From positions 1-54,492 of the IMG/VR virus record IMGVR_UViG_3300035670_000271: a stretch of 54,492 bases of DNA. One strand, written 5' to 3'. Numbering within the stretch: position 1 is the stretch's first letter; every line of letters begins with the position of its first letter. Below are positions 29,585 to 36,132 of this stretch, piece after piece. The DNA is from a virus. A program made the translations under genes and the position numbers. The notes beneath the pieces were generated by a model that did no database searches, was not told the origin of the DNA, and was given only the letters and a program-made list of their open reading frames with translations.

Positions 29585-29686
29585 TATAACGACTGGCATA
29601 ACCGGCAAAAGCCGCGCCAGTACTTGGTTTATAGACTATCCAAATTCGCCGCGCGGCTTTTGTCCGCGTTCATGCCTTTGTTAGGC
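29585..29686. other. attC site
   Basis: Left TATAACGACTGGCATAACCGG, given here in part; right CGCGTTCATGCCTTTGTTAGG; arms CAAAAGCCGCGC / GCGCGGCTTTTG. Unpaired bases at the same two right-arm positions. The HTH gene to the right ends inside it. Confidence 0.9.
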
Positions 29687-29901
29687 TTCTGTTTCATTTT
29701 GACTGCTGCAATTTCTCGCTCACGCTTCGATTTCGGCATGTTGCGAAAAAAAAAGATCGCGCGTTCAAGATACAAAGGAACTGGCCGTTCTCCTGTCGTC
29801 ATGCGATAAATGACAGGGCGATGAGAGCCTAACAACAAGGCGGCCTGACGTGGATTTAGGCCATATTCCTCCAAGAATGTGTTGAGTTCGTCTTGTGTCA
29901 T
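29629..29901 (-). CDS. HTH regulator in a two-gene cassette
   Basis: About 90 residues from MTQDELNTFLEEYGLN at ATG 29901 (an earlier ATG at 29958 lies inside the upstream gene). The helix-turn-helix is NPRQAALLLGSHRPVIYRMT, followed by GERPVPLYLERAI, close to small Cro-like repressors. The C-terminal GMNADKSRAANLDSL is encoded by attC, a typical cassette read-through tail. It probably represses its own promoter at 30196-30224. Confidence 0.7.
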   Translation of the reverse strand: MTQDELNTFLEEYGLNPRQAALLLGSHRPVIYRMTTGERPVPLYLERAIFFFRNMPKSKREREIAAVKMKQKPNKGMNADKSRAANLDSL

Positions 29902-29929
29902 AGCATGAAAGGGGCTTTCGCCCCTCTGT

Positions 29930-30139
29930 TTAGATTTCTGAAAAATCTTGAGCATCAAAATTCAATTCGCCCATGTTCGTTTCTACTGTGTATGATACAG
30001 CGATAAAGTATCCTGGTTTATTTTTGTATATGGTCGGCTCTTCAATTTTTGTTTCGACTCTTTCCGCTGAATACACTTTGCCAGATTCTATTCCAAAAGA
30101 TTTGTTGAAATCGTTATTTGCTTTAACTTGAACTCTCAT
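29930..30139 (-). CDS. Small cassette protein, first gene of the HTH pair
   Basis: A 69-residue protein starting MRVQVKANNDFNKSFGIESG at ATG 30139, with AAGGAG upstream; the longer frame lacks a ribosome site. It is beta-rich (SAERVETKIEEPTIY, FIAVSYTVETN). It precedes the HTH gene under one promoter, an order seen in small regulatory or toxin-antitoxin cassettes. No family recognised. Confidence 0.66.
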   Translation of the reverse strand: MRVQVKANNDFNKSFGIESGKVYSAERVETKIEEPTIYKNKPGYFIAVSYTVETNMGELNFDAQDFSEI

Positions 30140-30195
30140 TTTTATTCTCCTTGTTGTTAGTGTTTTTGTTTTCCCTCTCATCAACTTACAAGTTT

Positions 30196-30224
30196 AATAT
30201 AGTACCAATGGTACTTTTTGTCAA
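30196..30224 (-). promoter_or_regulatory. Cassette-borne promoter with operator
   Basis: TTGACA (30224-30219), 17 bases, TATATT (30201-30196). AGTACCA and TGGTACT form a perfect inverted repeat with one central base at 30201-30215, inside the spacer. A repressor bound here would block polymerase; the HTH protein encoded downstream is the natural candidate. Confidence 0.82.
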
Positions 30225-30334
30225 GCACTTTCTCACATTTTTTTGAATTATTTTATATAATTCCTGAAAATGCCTGATTCATAGGGAGCACAAGGAGAAA
30301 ATATTTTATCAAAGAACGCTGTTGATGGTAGAAG

Positions 30335-30445
30335 CCTAACGACAAGCTTCAGCAGCTTGGAAGGGCGGGCGGCAACCAAGCGTGAAGTAAAACAACAGAC
30401 TTTCTACGCCCGCCCTTCCAAGTCTGCTGCAAGCATTTGTTCGGG
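30335..30445. other. attC site
   Basis: Left GCCTAACGACAAGCTTCAGC, right CTGCAAGCATTTGTTCGGGC, arms CTTGGAAGGGCGGGCG / CGCCCGCCCTTCCAAG. Extra unpaired bases after GCTT and after CAG in the right arm. The small membrane gene ends inside it. Confidence 0.88.
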
Positions 30446-30619
30446 CTTCTTTCGTCTCATAACCACATCCTGCCATAAAAGAAAACTATTGGCTAAAATT
30501 ACCCCAAACCAAGCAATCCCTCTAAACAAACTGATTCCAATTATACTGATGATAATCGCAAAGATACGAATAGTCATCAGTGAACGATTGTTTAATATGG
30601 TCTCTTGCATGTTGGACAT
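30404..30619 (-). CDS. Small membrane protein (cassette, second gene)
   Basis: About 71 residues (MSNMQETILNNRSLMTIRIF), or 68 from the second Met. Two hydrophobic segments, TIRIFAIIISIIGISLF and GIAWFGVILANSFLLW, are probable transmembrane helices. Its start overlaps the end of the methyltransferase gene by 28 bases. The end (LEGRA) is encoded by attC. Function unknown. Confidence 0.6.
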   Translation of the reverse strand: MSNMQETILNNRSLMTIRIFAIIISIIGISLFRGIAWFGVILANSFLLWQDVVMRRKKPEQMLAADLEGRA

Positions 30620-31344
30620 ATCCCTTTTGTTGACGCTGTTGGTTTTGAACCAACATTGATCCCGAAATTTTCTTTGATTGGATGTGGGCCTAAATATACG
30701 CCTTGCGTAAACGACCCCGCACCATATAATAACTCAATAATCTCTTGCTTTTGTTGGTCTGATAATGTTTTAAACCAATCCTGTTCAAATGCAAGAAAAT
30801 TTCGATTGAGAACCTTACAAGATGCAGGAACTGTGCCACCACCTGTAAAGGGATCAAAAATAATTGCTTGCGTTGATGTCAGCCTGTCTATGTAATACAG
30901 ATACGGCCCCGCCTGTTTATGCCACTTATGATTTCCTGATAATAACGCCGGATTCCCATCAACAAAATAATCTCTTGTTGGCTTATTCACAGTAGGAATG
31001 CCCTTTCTAAATACAAGAATAGAGTGCCAACAAGAAAACATTTTCATTGCGCCAAAAATATTGAGTGCTGGACGATAGCAGGCTATTTGCCAAATAAATT
31101 CAATTGTTTCATTTTGAACAGCTTGAAGTGTTTCAAAGAGCCGTTTTTGTGCGTGCCATACTAAACAAGCTGAATTTGGCTTCAATATCCGCGCTGCTGT
31201 TTCTCCGAGCCATTTATAATCATCAACGTTTTCATAAATGGGATCAGTGAAAATCAGGTCAACCGATTCATCGGGAATGCCCTTTGACAATTCTCTGGCA
31301 TCGCCTGTATAGATTTGGTTGAGTTCGTATTCTCCGAGTTTCAC
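30592..31344 (-). CDS. DNA methyltransferase (cassette)
   Basis: A 250-residue protein with a GTG start at 31344 and GAGGTGAGACA upstream. Motif IV FTDPIYENVDDY (about 32-43; DPIY in place of the usual DPPY) and motif I FDPFTGGGTVPASCKVLNR (about 165-183) follow the order of beta-class amino-methyltransferases. The C-terminus has CPTCKRPY, a possible metal site. Likely protects phage DNA against restriction. The small membrane gene follows in the same cassette. Confidence 0.82.
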   Translation of the reverse strand: MKLGEYELNQIYTGDARELSKGIPDESVDLIFTDPIYENVDDYKWLGETAARILKPNSACLVWHAQKRLFETLQAVQNETIEFIWQIACYRPALNIFGAMKMFSCWHSILVFRKGIPTVNKPTRDYFVDGNPALLSGNHKWHKQAGPYLYYIDRLTSTQAIIFDPFTGGGTVPASCKVLNRNFLAFEQDWFKTLSDQQKQEIIELLYGAGSFTQGVYLGPHPIKENFGINVGSKPTASTKGICPTCKRPY

Positions 31345-31362
31345 TGTCTCACCTCAAGCAGC

Positions 31363-31458
31363 AGAACAACACGCATGAGCGGCGAAAACCGCCCTGTGCT
31401 CTGCTTATTATTGTTAATAGTCCCCGGCGGTTTTCGTCCGCTCGATGCGATTGTTAGA
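31363..31458. other. attC site
   Basis: Left AGAACAACACGCATGAGC, right TCGATGCGATTGTTAGAC, arms CGAAAACCGCC / GGCGGTTTTCG. The left core is GAAC rather than TAAC. Two unpaired right-arm bases. Confidence 0.88.
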
Positions 31459-31762
31459 CATGATTAATTGCTACCTGCGTTAATTTAGCAATTACCCAAA
31501 CACGTAAGTCTGACAAATCTTTATTCACCTCAGCGGCACACTCAAGCCAGCGTTCTCCCGCCATCACATCGAACAGAATATGTCCCTTATAATCGCCATG
31601 CGTGTATTCTATATTTTTTACAGACATATCCAAAAATTGAGCGCAAGCATTGACTTCTTTCTGTACGGATTCTTGTCTTGCAATCTGCGATTGCAATGCT
31701 TGTGGATCATCATACTTCCCCCTTGCTAATCCTGCTATGTCGGAAAACTTTGATAATTTCAT
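31454..31762 (-). CDS. Cassette protein of unknown function
   Basis: A 102-residue protein (MKLSKFSDIAGLARGKYDDP). NIEYTHGDYKGHILFDVMAG and LRVWVIAKLTQVAINHV are alpha/beta. The stop is in the attC. It is a typical small cassette protein without a recognised family. Confidence 0.68.
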   Translation of the reverse strand: MKLSKFSDIAGLARGKYDDPQALQSQIARQESVQKEVNACAQFLDMSVKNIEYTHGDYKGHILFDVMAGERWLECAAEVNKDLSDLRVWVIAKLTQVAINHV

Positions 31763-31785
31763 TTCTTACCACTCCTGTGAGTATT

Positions 31786-31884
31786 GCTAACGACTGGCAT
31801 AACGCGCTGAGGCCGCGCAATGCTGCCGTTCACACAATGTTAATCTTCGCGCGCGGCCTCAGTCGCGTTCATGCCTTCGTTAGA
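31786..31884. other. attC site
   Basis: Left GCTAACGACTGGCATAACG, right CGTTCATGCCTTCGTTAGAC, arms CTGAGGCCGCGC / GCGCGGCCTCAG. Unpaired bases in the right arm after GCAT and after GCG. The upstream RHH-like frame ends inside it. Confidence 0.9.
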
Positions 31885-32126
31885 CATCCTCCCTGTTATC
31901 CTTTGAGCCTCTTTCAACGCTCCCTCTCTCACGATCTTTGATTCTTCAATCCCTGAAACCTCAACAGCCAATTCAATTATATGCCGTTCCTCTTCCGAGA
32001 AACGATAGACCTTACGAATAGTTCGGCGTTTTTCTTCTGGCTTCTCGGCGTTTTTGTATGTGCCAGGGCGGAGTCCCTGGTTTCGATTATCTTCTCGATT
32101 ATCTCTTTGAATTCTAAATCATCCAT
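31840..32126 (-). pseudogene. Frameshifted ribbon-helix-helix-like cassette gene
   Basis: The ATG at 32126 opens MDDLEFKEIIEKIIETRDSA but runs out of frame after about 49 codons. Another frame encodes the more protein-like KVYRFSEEERHIIELAVEVS and onward, an RHH/DUF1778-like pattern, ending MNATEAARED inside the attC, with no start codon of its own. A single-base shift near 32055-32065 would join the two parts. It is either a pseudogene or an assembly error. Confidence 0.55.
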
Positions 32127-32153
32127 ATCTTTTGTTTGTATTACAGAGCGGTT

Positions 32154-32262
32154 TCTAACGATCGCAAATCACCGGCGACAAAGGGCGGGCGGGAAAAGCC
32201 TGTAATACAGCAACCAAGTTTTAGGCCCGCCCTTTGGCGTCCGGTGCATTTGCATTGTTATG
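32154..32262. other. attC site
   Basis: Left TTCTAACGATCGCAAATCACC, given in part; right CCGGTGCATTTGCATTGTTATGC in part; arms CAAAGGGCGGG / CCCGCCCTTTG. Two unpaired right-arm bases. The RHH gene ends inside it. Confidence 0.88.
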
Positions 32263-32452
32263 CTGCGTCTATTGTCTTTTCAACTAACTGACGCAGCCAC
32301 TTTTGATACGACTTAAACCCGGCCACTTTTGCCGCCTGAATGATGTGCTTTTTCAATTCCGGCTCACACCTGAAAGACACTTGCACATCTTTTGTGCCGT
32401 CTTTAGTGGAGCCGGTTGGTCTCCCGGCTCCTTCTCGTTTCCCGCCTCGCAT
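32258..32452 (-). CDS. Ribbon-helix-helix DNA-binding protein (cassette)
   Basis: A 64-residue protein, MRGGKREGAGRPTGSTKDGT and onward, with a basic arm, strand KDVQVSFRCE and helices PELKKHIIQAAKVA and YQKWLRQLVEKTI, the RHH fold. It starts by TAATG overlap with the 90-residue gene before it. It is probably a repressor or antitoxin for that gene and its promoter at about 32.8 kb. Confidence 0.75.
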   Translation of the reverse strand: MRGGKREGAGRPTGSTKDGTKDVQVSFRCEPELKKHIIQAAKVAGFKSYQKWLRQLVEKTIDAA

Positions 32453-32724
32453 TAGTATGCCTCGTATCCTTCAATTTCCCAATCCAGTTGATCCAACTCC
32501 TCAACCTTATCGAGAGCATCCTGCATCTGGTAGTAATAGGCTACAAGGGTGCGTCGTTCGCCTTCTGCGTCCGTGTAGTTTATGGATGCCGTAAACTCAA
32601 CAGATTGATCGCCGTCCGTCTGTACCCGCCCGCTAAAATCGCAATTCTCACGATCTAATGCTTCAACAACTTCTTTACTAGCTTCTACGATTGCCTGATC
32701 TCTCGTTAATTTACCGTGTCTCAT
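32452..32724 (-). CDS. Cassette protein of unknown function, partner of an RHH gene
   Basis: A 90-residue acidic protein (MRHGKLTRDQAIVEASKEVV) starting at ATG 32724, with GAGGTGAAA upstream. Beta strands SVEFTASINYTDA and RRTLVAYYYQ follow. Coupled to the RHH gene and transcribed from its own promoter. The pair could be regulatory or toxin-antitoxin, which is not shown. Confidence 0.62.
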   Translation of the reverse strand: MRHGKLTRDQAIVEASKEVVEALDRENCDFSGRVQTDGDQSVEFTASINYTDAEGERRTLVAYYYQMQDALDKVEELDQLDWEIEGYEAY

Positions 32725-32779
32725 GTGTTTCACCTCGTTTGCTTGACGTTTTTAAAATTTCCATTTACTGAGTATAGTC

Positions 32780-32809
32780 TTAATATAAGCATTATAGAAT
32801 TTTTGTCAA
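32780..32809 (-). promoter_or_regulatory. Cassette-borne promoter
   Basis: TTGACA (32809-32804), 18 bases, TATTAA (32785-32780), upstream of the two-gene RHH cassette. The -10 is only fair, so the exact start is uncertain. The 170-base leader (32740-32908) holds no gene. Confidence 0.5.
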
Positions 32810-32908
32810 GCAAATAATCTAAATATTTACACAAACAAGACGATTTTTTGAGGTCAAAACCTGAGAACGCCTGATCTTGTAGGCAAGAACTTTTTACGAG
32901 TGAAGCAG

Positions 32909-33013
32909 CATAACGACGCGCATAACCCGCCAAAAGCCGCGCGCCGAATTGTTTCACGAACACCGGCCACGCTCTCCGCGCGGGTTTTGGTCGGGGTTCA
33001 TGCGATTGTTATG
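32909..33013. other. attC site
   Basis: Left CATAACGACGCGCATAACCC, right GGGGTTCATGCGATTGTTATGC in part; arms CCAAAAGCCGCGCG / CGCGCGGGTTTTGG with one mismatch. Unpaired right-arm bases present. Confidence 0.88.
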
Positions 33014-33203
33014 CCGCACATTTCCAAATTTTAACATTCCCCTGATTACTTGCCTTCCAGTAAGCATGCTTTTCTGCCCATCGCATTAGGCGAACAAGGC
33101 TAAATCTTGACACCCCATAATATTTACGATAATGCCACCCGATACACACAAGGTTTTTCACTCCTGGAAGATTATCATATATTGCGATACCTGTCTTCTT
33201 CAT
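33009..33203 (-). CDS. Small cassette protein of unknown function
   Basis: A 64-residue basic protein starting MKKTGIAIYDNLPGVKNLVC at ATG 33203, with GGGGAGAA upstream; the longer frame is read-through of an attC. RFSLVRLMRWAEKHAYWKAS is helical. The stop overlaps the next attC. No family recognised. Confidence 0.6.
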   Translation of the reverse strand: MKKTGIAIYDNLPGVKNLVCIGWHYRKYYGVSRFSLVRLMRWAEKHAYWKASNQGNVKIWKCAA

Positions 33204-33234
33204 TTCTCCCCTTTGCCGCTTACTTTTTAAGCGG

Positions 33235-33373
33235 CATAACGCTTGGCTTGAGGTGCTTGGGGGACGCCCTTCAGCGGAGCAACCAAGCCCGAACCCCCTC
33301 TGAACGATATGGCGGACAACCTCTGCTGAAATCACCGCGCGTCCCCCAAGTCACCCTCCAAGCCTTTGTTCGC
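33235..33373. other. Long attC site
   Basis: Left GCATAACGCTTGGCTTGAGG, right CCTCCAAGCCTTTGTTCGC, arms GCTTGGGGGACGC / GCGTCCCCCAAGT, around a loop of about 75 bases, making it the longest site (139 bp). Three unpaired right-arm bases. Confidence 0.85.
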
Positions 33374-33385
33374 GATGCTCTCTCG

Positions 33386-34960
33386 TTATAACAATTGTTG
33401 TTGCGTACTTTCTTGAATATGCTTGCCAGCCGTTTTAAAGACGCCATGCGTCGTCATGGGCATTTTGACCTGTTCACCATCCAATAGCTGTTCAATCGTC
33501 AGAAGTTGAATCGTCGGAAACTGTGTCGCATAGACGCCAAGCTGCTCACCATGCGGAGAATAAAAGCCTTCCTGCTTGGCTTCTCGAATCATGGGCGTCG
33601 TCACCTGTTCCTGAAAACACACAAACACTCCAATTGCGGCTTTTTGAGACTTCACGACGTGAATAAACTCTCTCAGGTTCTTGACATTCACCTTGCCGCT
33701 TTTGACTTCGATCAGCACGGTTTCTTTCTTCTTGCCCATCGCAAAGGTCATGTGCCCATCCCATCCGCCATCTGCGGTTTTCTTGGGATTACTGACACCT
33801 GACAACACAAATTCAATGACCCAATCCTGAAATTTAAACCGACCATTGTCGTCACTTTCCGCTAAAGCTTTGGCTGAGGCGATGTCTTTTGGAATGCCAA
33901 ACACTTCAAAGGTGTGACGAATTTCAGCATATTTTGTGTCATACGTCTCCTGAAGGCGTTTCATGACCAGTTTGATTGAGAGATGTGAAATGTCAACGCC
34001 TAACCATCGGCGGCCTAATTTTTGGGCGACAGCGATGGTTGTCCCGCATCCACAGCAAAAGTCAGCCACCAGATCGCCTTCGTTGCTGCTCGTTTTGAGA
34101 ATACGTTCAAGTAGTTCTTCTGGTTTTTGGGTCGGATACCCTAAACGCTCTTTTGCCATTGGATTGATATGAAAAATATCATTCCATAAATTATTCATAG
34201 GAACGCCTTTCAGGGTATTGATGTATTGCTTATATTCTGGCTTTCCTGATTTTGTCCACCGCAACATATCTTGTGATTCAAGGTCGTGTAACTTTTCATC
34301 AGAATATGTTTTCATCGCTTGCCAACGATATTTCCCTTTTACGTCTTGATACTTGAACCGTTTGAGATAAGTTTCTCCATATTCTCGATACAGCTTATTA
34401 AAGGTAAATTGTTCAGTCTTTGTATAAAATAAAATCGTATCAGTATCGGCACTGAATCGTTTTGAGAGAGATTTGCTACTCCCAGTGTTTGTCGTTCTTT
34501 GCCAAATAATTTCATTTTGAAAATATCGTTCACTAAAAATCATATCACAGGCTATCTTCAAATAATGGCTCATTGTTGGGTCACAGTGCAAATAAAAGCT
34601 TCCAGTGTCTTTCAGTACCTTGTACATATACCATATTCTGAGAGCCATCGTACAGAGATACGATATAGCTGCCTTTGGGAGTGACGTATTATCAAGCACA
34701 TTCAGCACGTTATACAGGTCAAGATCAATCTCATGAATCTCGTTCAATGTGTCGAGATAGGACACTTGACTCCATGTATCGGCAAACGCTTCTTTTTGGG
34801 CTTTGGTGTCTTGCAAGTCCACATCTTCAAACAAAATGTTATAGTTCCGTTTTGAGTTAAACGGAGGGTCAATATAAATCAGATCAATAAAGCCGTTTGG
34901 ATGCGCGGCATACAGTTGTTTGAGTATATCGAGATTATCACCAAAATATAATGCATTCAC
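33386..34960 (-). CDS. Methyltransferase fused to an Mrr-like restriction endonuclease domain
   Basis: A 524-residue protein. Residues 1-350 are a beta-class N6/N4 methyltransferase: motif IV IYIDPPFNSKRNYN (about 28-41) and motif I VADFCCGCGTTIAVAQKLGRR (about 287-307, shown in part). The last 170 residues hold a PD-(D/E)XK nuclease-like core: GGWDGHMTF with Asp, VLIEVKSGKV with E-x-K, and AAIGVFVCFQE. It may be a single-chain restriction-modification enzyme, or the nuclease part may only bind DNA. Ribosome site AGGTG before ATG 34960. The largest cassette gene. Confidence 0.85.
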   Translation of the reverse strand: MNALYFGDNLDILKQLYAAHPNGFIDLIYIDPPFNSKRNYNILFEDVDLQDTKAQKEAFADTWSQVSYLDTLNEIHEIDLDLYNVLNVLDNTSLPKAAISYLCTMALRIWYMYKVLKDTGSFYLHCDPTMSHYLKIACDMIFSERYFQNEIIWQRTTNTGSSKSLSKRFSADTDTILFYTKTEQFTFNKLYREYGETYLKRFKYQDVKGKYRWQAMKTYSDEKLHDLESQDMLRWTKSGKPEYKQYINTLKGVPMNNLWNDIFHINPMAKERLGYPTQKPEELLERILKTSSNEGDLVADFCCGCGTTIAVAQKLGRRWLGVDISHLSIKLVMKRLQETYDTKYAEIRHTFEVFGIPKDIASAKALAESDDNGRFKFQDWVIEFVLSGVSNPKKTADGGWDGHMTFAMGKKKETVLIEVKSGKVNVKNLREFIHVVKSQKAAIGVFVCFQEQVTTPMIREAKQEGFYSPHGEQLGVYATQFPTIQLLTIEQLLDGEQVKMPMTTHGVFKTAGKHIQESTQQQLL

Positions 34961-35021
34961 ACCTGGCGTTCATCTTTCGTATAGCCTCATATACGCTTAG
35001 TTAAGAGACTATACCAAAGCG

Positions 35022-35118
35022 AACGACTGGCATAACCGGCAACAGCCGCGCCTTCCAGCCGCTTGCACTATGTTAATGTTTCGGCGCGGCTGTTGTCCGC
35101 GTTCATGCCTTTGTTAGC
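35022..35118. other. attC site
   Basis: Left GCGAACGACTGGCATAACCGG in part, right GCGTTCATGCCTTTGTTAGC, arms CAACAGCCGCGCC / GGCGCGGCTGTTG. Left core GAAC. Two unpaired right-arm bases. Confidence 0.88.
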
Positions 35119-35316
35119 AATCTGATTTTTATTTACTTGACATATCATAATATACTTACTATCTTTATCTTGATGATAGTTGAGCATAGCGACTTTTTAT
35201 CAAGTCCGCCGTGACTGCTCAGGAAATTAACTCTAATACAAGGATGAAACAAGTTCATTTCGTATAGCGTTATACGTTGCTTTCCAGACTACATCAAAGC
35301 GAACGCCGCCCCAGGT
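35119..35316. other. Gene-less stretch in the array
   Basis: No convincing gene; a 37-codon minus frame (MNLFHPCIRVNFLSS) lacks a ribosome site. It has a TTGACA at 35138 with a weak -10 in the plus direction, and a second GCGAACG core near 35300 next to a CCCCAGG/CCTGGGG hairpin followed by TTTT. The latter may be a damaged attC or a plus-strand terminator. Confidence 0.4.
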
Positions 35317-35709
35317 CTAAGCAGCCTGGGGCTTTTCATTATAACATGATAAGCATCCATCTCGTTTATCACACTCCGTCACATCACACGAAGAATTTAC
35401 CATATCATCCTGCATACGTCGCCGTTCTTCATCTGGCAATACATTCCATGCGTATTCTGCATGGTTTAGACAATATTTGCCTCCACAAACCTGCTCAGGC
35501 TCTTCTCCGTGATATTTACGGATAGTATTGACAGATTGAACGCTGATGTAAAGACTGTATCTTGAGTCTGCCTCATCAGTATTTTGAATCTGAATTGTCT
35601 GGTCATGCGGAGTGACAACCTGCACAATTTGAATAATTTCTCCATCGCCATATTCTTCTACTTCTTCTGTATGAATGTTTTTAAAATGAACCCAATCACC
35701 TATTTTCAT
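35317..35709 (-). CDS. Cassette protein of unknown function with C-terminal cysteines
   Basis: A 130-residue protein (MKIGDWVHFKNIHTEEVEEY). The N-terminal part is beta-rich (GDGEIIQIVQVVTPHDQTIQ, SRYSLYISVQS); the C-terminal half has CGGKYCLNH, CDVTECDK and CLSCYN, at least seven Cys in a likely zinc-binding arrangement. Ribosome site GGGAGTGG. No family recognised. Confidence 0.65.
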   Translation of the reverse strand: MKIGDWVHFKNIHTEEVEEYGDGEIIQIVQVVTPHDQTIQIQNTDEADSRYSLYISVQSVNTIRKYHGEEPEQVCGGKYCLNHAEYAWNVLPDEERRRMQDDMVNSSCDVTECDKRDGCLSCYNEKPQAA

Positions 35710-35734
35710 ATCTCAATGCCACTCCCATAAGATT

Positions 35735-35832
35735 GCTAACGAGCGCATAACCGGCTTTGGAGGGCGCGTACTCACTTCCCACGAGGCAAAAGTTCCCGCG
35801 CCCTCCAAAGTCCGGTTCATGCGGTTGTTATG
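35735..35832. other. attC site of the first cassette
   Basis: Left GCTAACGAGCGCATAACCGG, right CCGGTTCATGCGGTTGTTATG in part, arms TTTGGAGGGCGCG / CGCGCCCTCCAAA, about the same as at 29148. Two unpaired right-arm bases. Confidence 0.92.
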
Positions 35833-36034
35833 CAGATTTGTCTCCATGAATCGGGAAATTCCATTCACGACATTTCCCATACGCTTCTTTCGCTGCTTTA
35901 TCATCGTTGCCTTTAATGCCAAGTCCGATTTTATCACGACAACTAACTCCACACCATCCAGTTAAATGCGGCTTTACGTGTTGATTACAATATACCCATT
36001 GATTCTCACCAAATACTTTTGCATCTTCTTCCAT
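35828..36034 (-). CDS. First cassette gene, small protein with GWC motif
   Basis: A 68-residue protein (MEEDAKVFGENQWVYCNQHV) with GGAGAAAGAC before ATG 36034. YCNQHVKPHLTGWCGVSCRD has His and Cys residues spaced as in a small zinc-binding unit; similar 60-70 residue proteins with HxxxH-like and GWC elements are frequent in integron arrays, to my recollection. As the cassette next to the recombinase it should be the best expressed. Stop inside the attC. Confidence 0.68.
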   Translation of the reverse strand: MEEDAKVFGENQWVYCNQHVKPHLTGWCGVSCRDKIGLGIKGNDDKAAKEAYGKCREWNFPIHGDKSA

Positions 36035-36058
36035 GTCTTTCTCCTCTCTTCATGAACG

Positions 36059-36065
36059 GCATAAC
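36059..36065 (-). other. attI-like core
   Basis: Minus-strand GTTATGC between the recombinase promoter and the first cassette gene, the same heptamer that forms the right core of several attC sites here (33008, 32257 and 35827). In an integron, the first cassette boundary would be the G/T step. No flanking inverted structure is apparent, as expected of attI. Confidence 0.5.
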
Positions 36066-36075
36066 AATTATTATA

Positions 36076-36104
36076 TTGACAAATTCTATATCTAATATTA
36101 TATT
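36076..36104 (+). promoter_or_regulatory. Promoter of the IntI-like gene, with divergent cassette promoter
   Basis: Plus strand TTGACA (36076-36081), 17 bases, TATATT (36099-36104), AAGGAG, ATG 36133. In the other direction a perfect TATAAT lies on the minus strand near 36074-36069, 35-40 bases before the first cassette gene, a possible Pc-like promoter, though its -35 is weak. Confidence 0.7.
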
Positions 36105-36132
36105 AATACACAGAAAGTCAAGGAGAAAATAC

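Larger units (their letters stand above)
25665..36065. mobile_element. Integron-like gene cassette array
   Basis: From the attI-like core near 36059 the array reads leftwards: about 20 small minus-strand genes, each followed by an attC site. Fifteen sites are complete; others are truncated or hybrid. Nearly all full sites end in TAAC (or GAAC) at left and GTTA/GTTC at right, have 30-35 bp complementary arms around a variable loop, and show one or two unpaired bases at the same place in the right arm. A divergent IntI-like recombinase gene lies at the right end. Layout, polarity and site structure are those of integrons; the phage location is the surprise. Confidence 0.9.

Noticed and set aside
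32730-32963. Minus-strand open frame MFVKQFGARLLAGYARR
   Set aside because: It runs through an attC arm and a promoter region and has no ribosome site; not a gene.
35295-35340. Terminator for the 35317-35709 gene at CCCCAGG/CCTGGGG
   Set aside because: The T run follows the hairpin only on the plus strand, opposite to the gene, and the stop codon lies within the loop. It is noted only as a possible plus-strand terminator or attC relic.
25952-35832. Repeated GAGCGGCGAAAACCGCC-type elements as a CRISPR array
   Set aside because: Spacing is irregular, the segments between are protein genes, and each unit is an inverted-arm site of 95-140 bp rather than a short direct repeat. They are attC sites.
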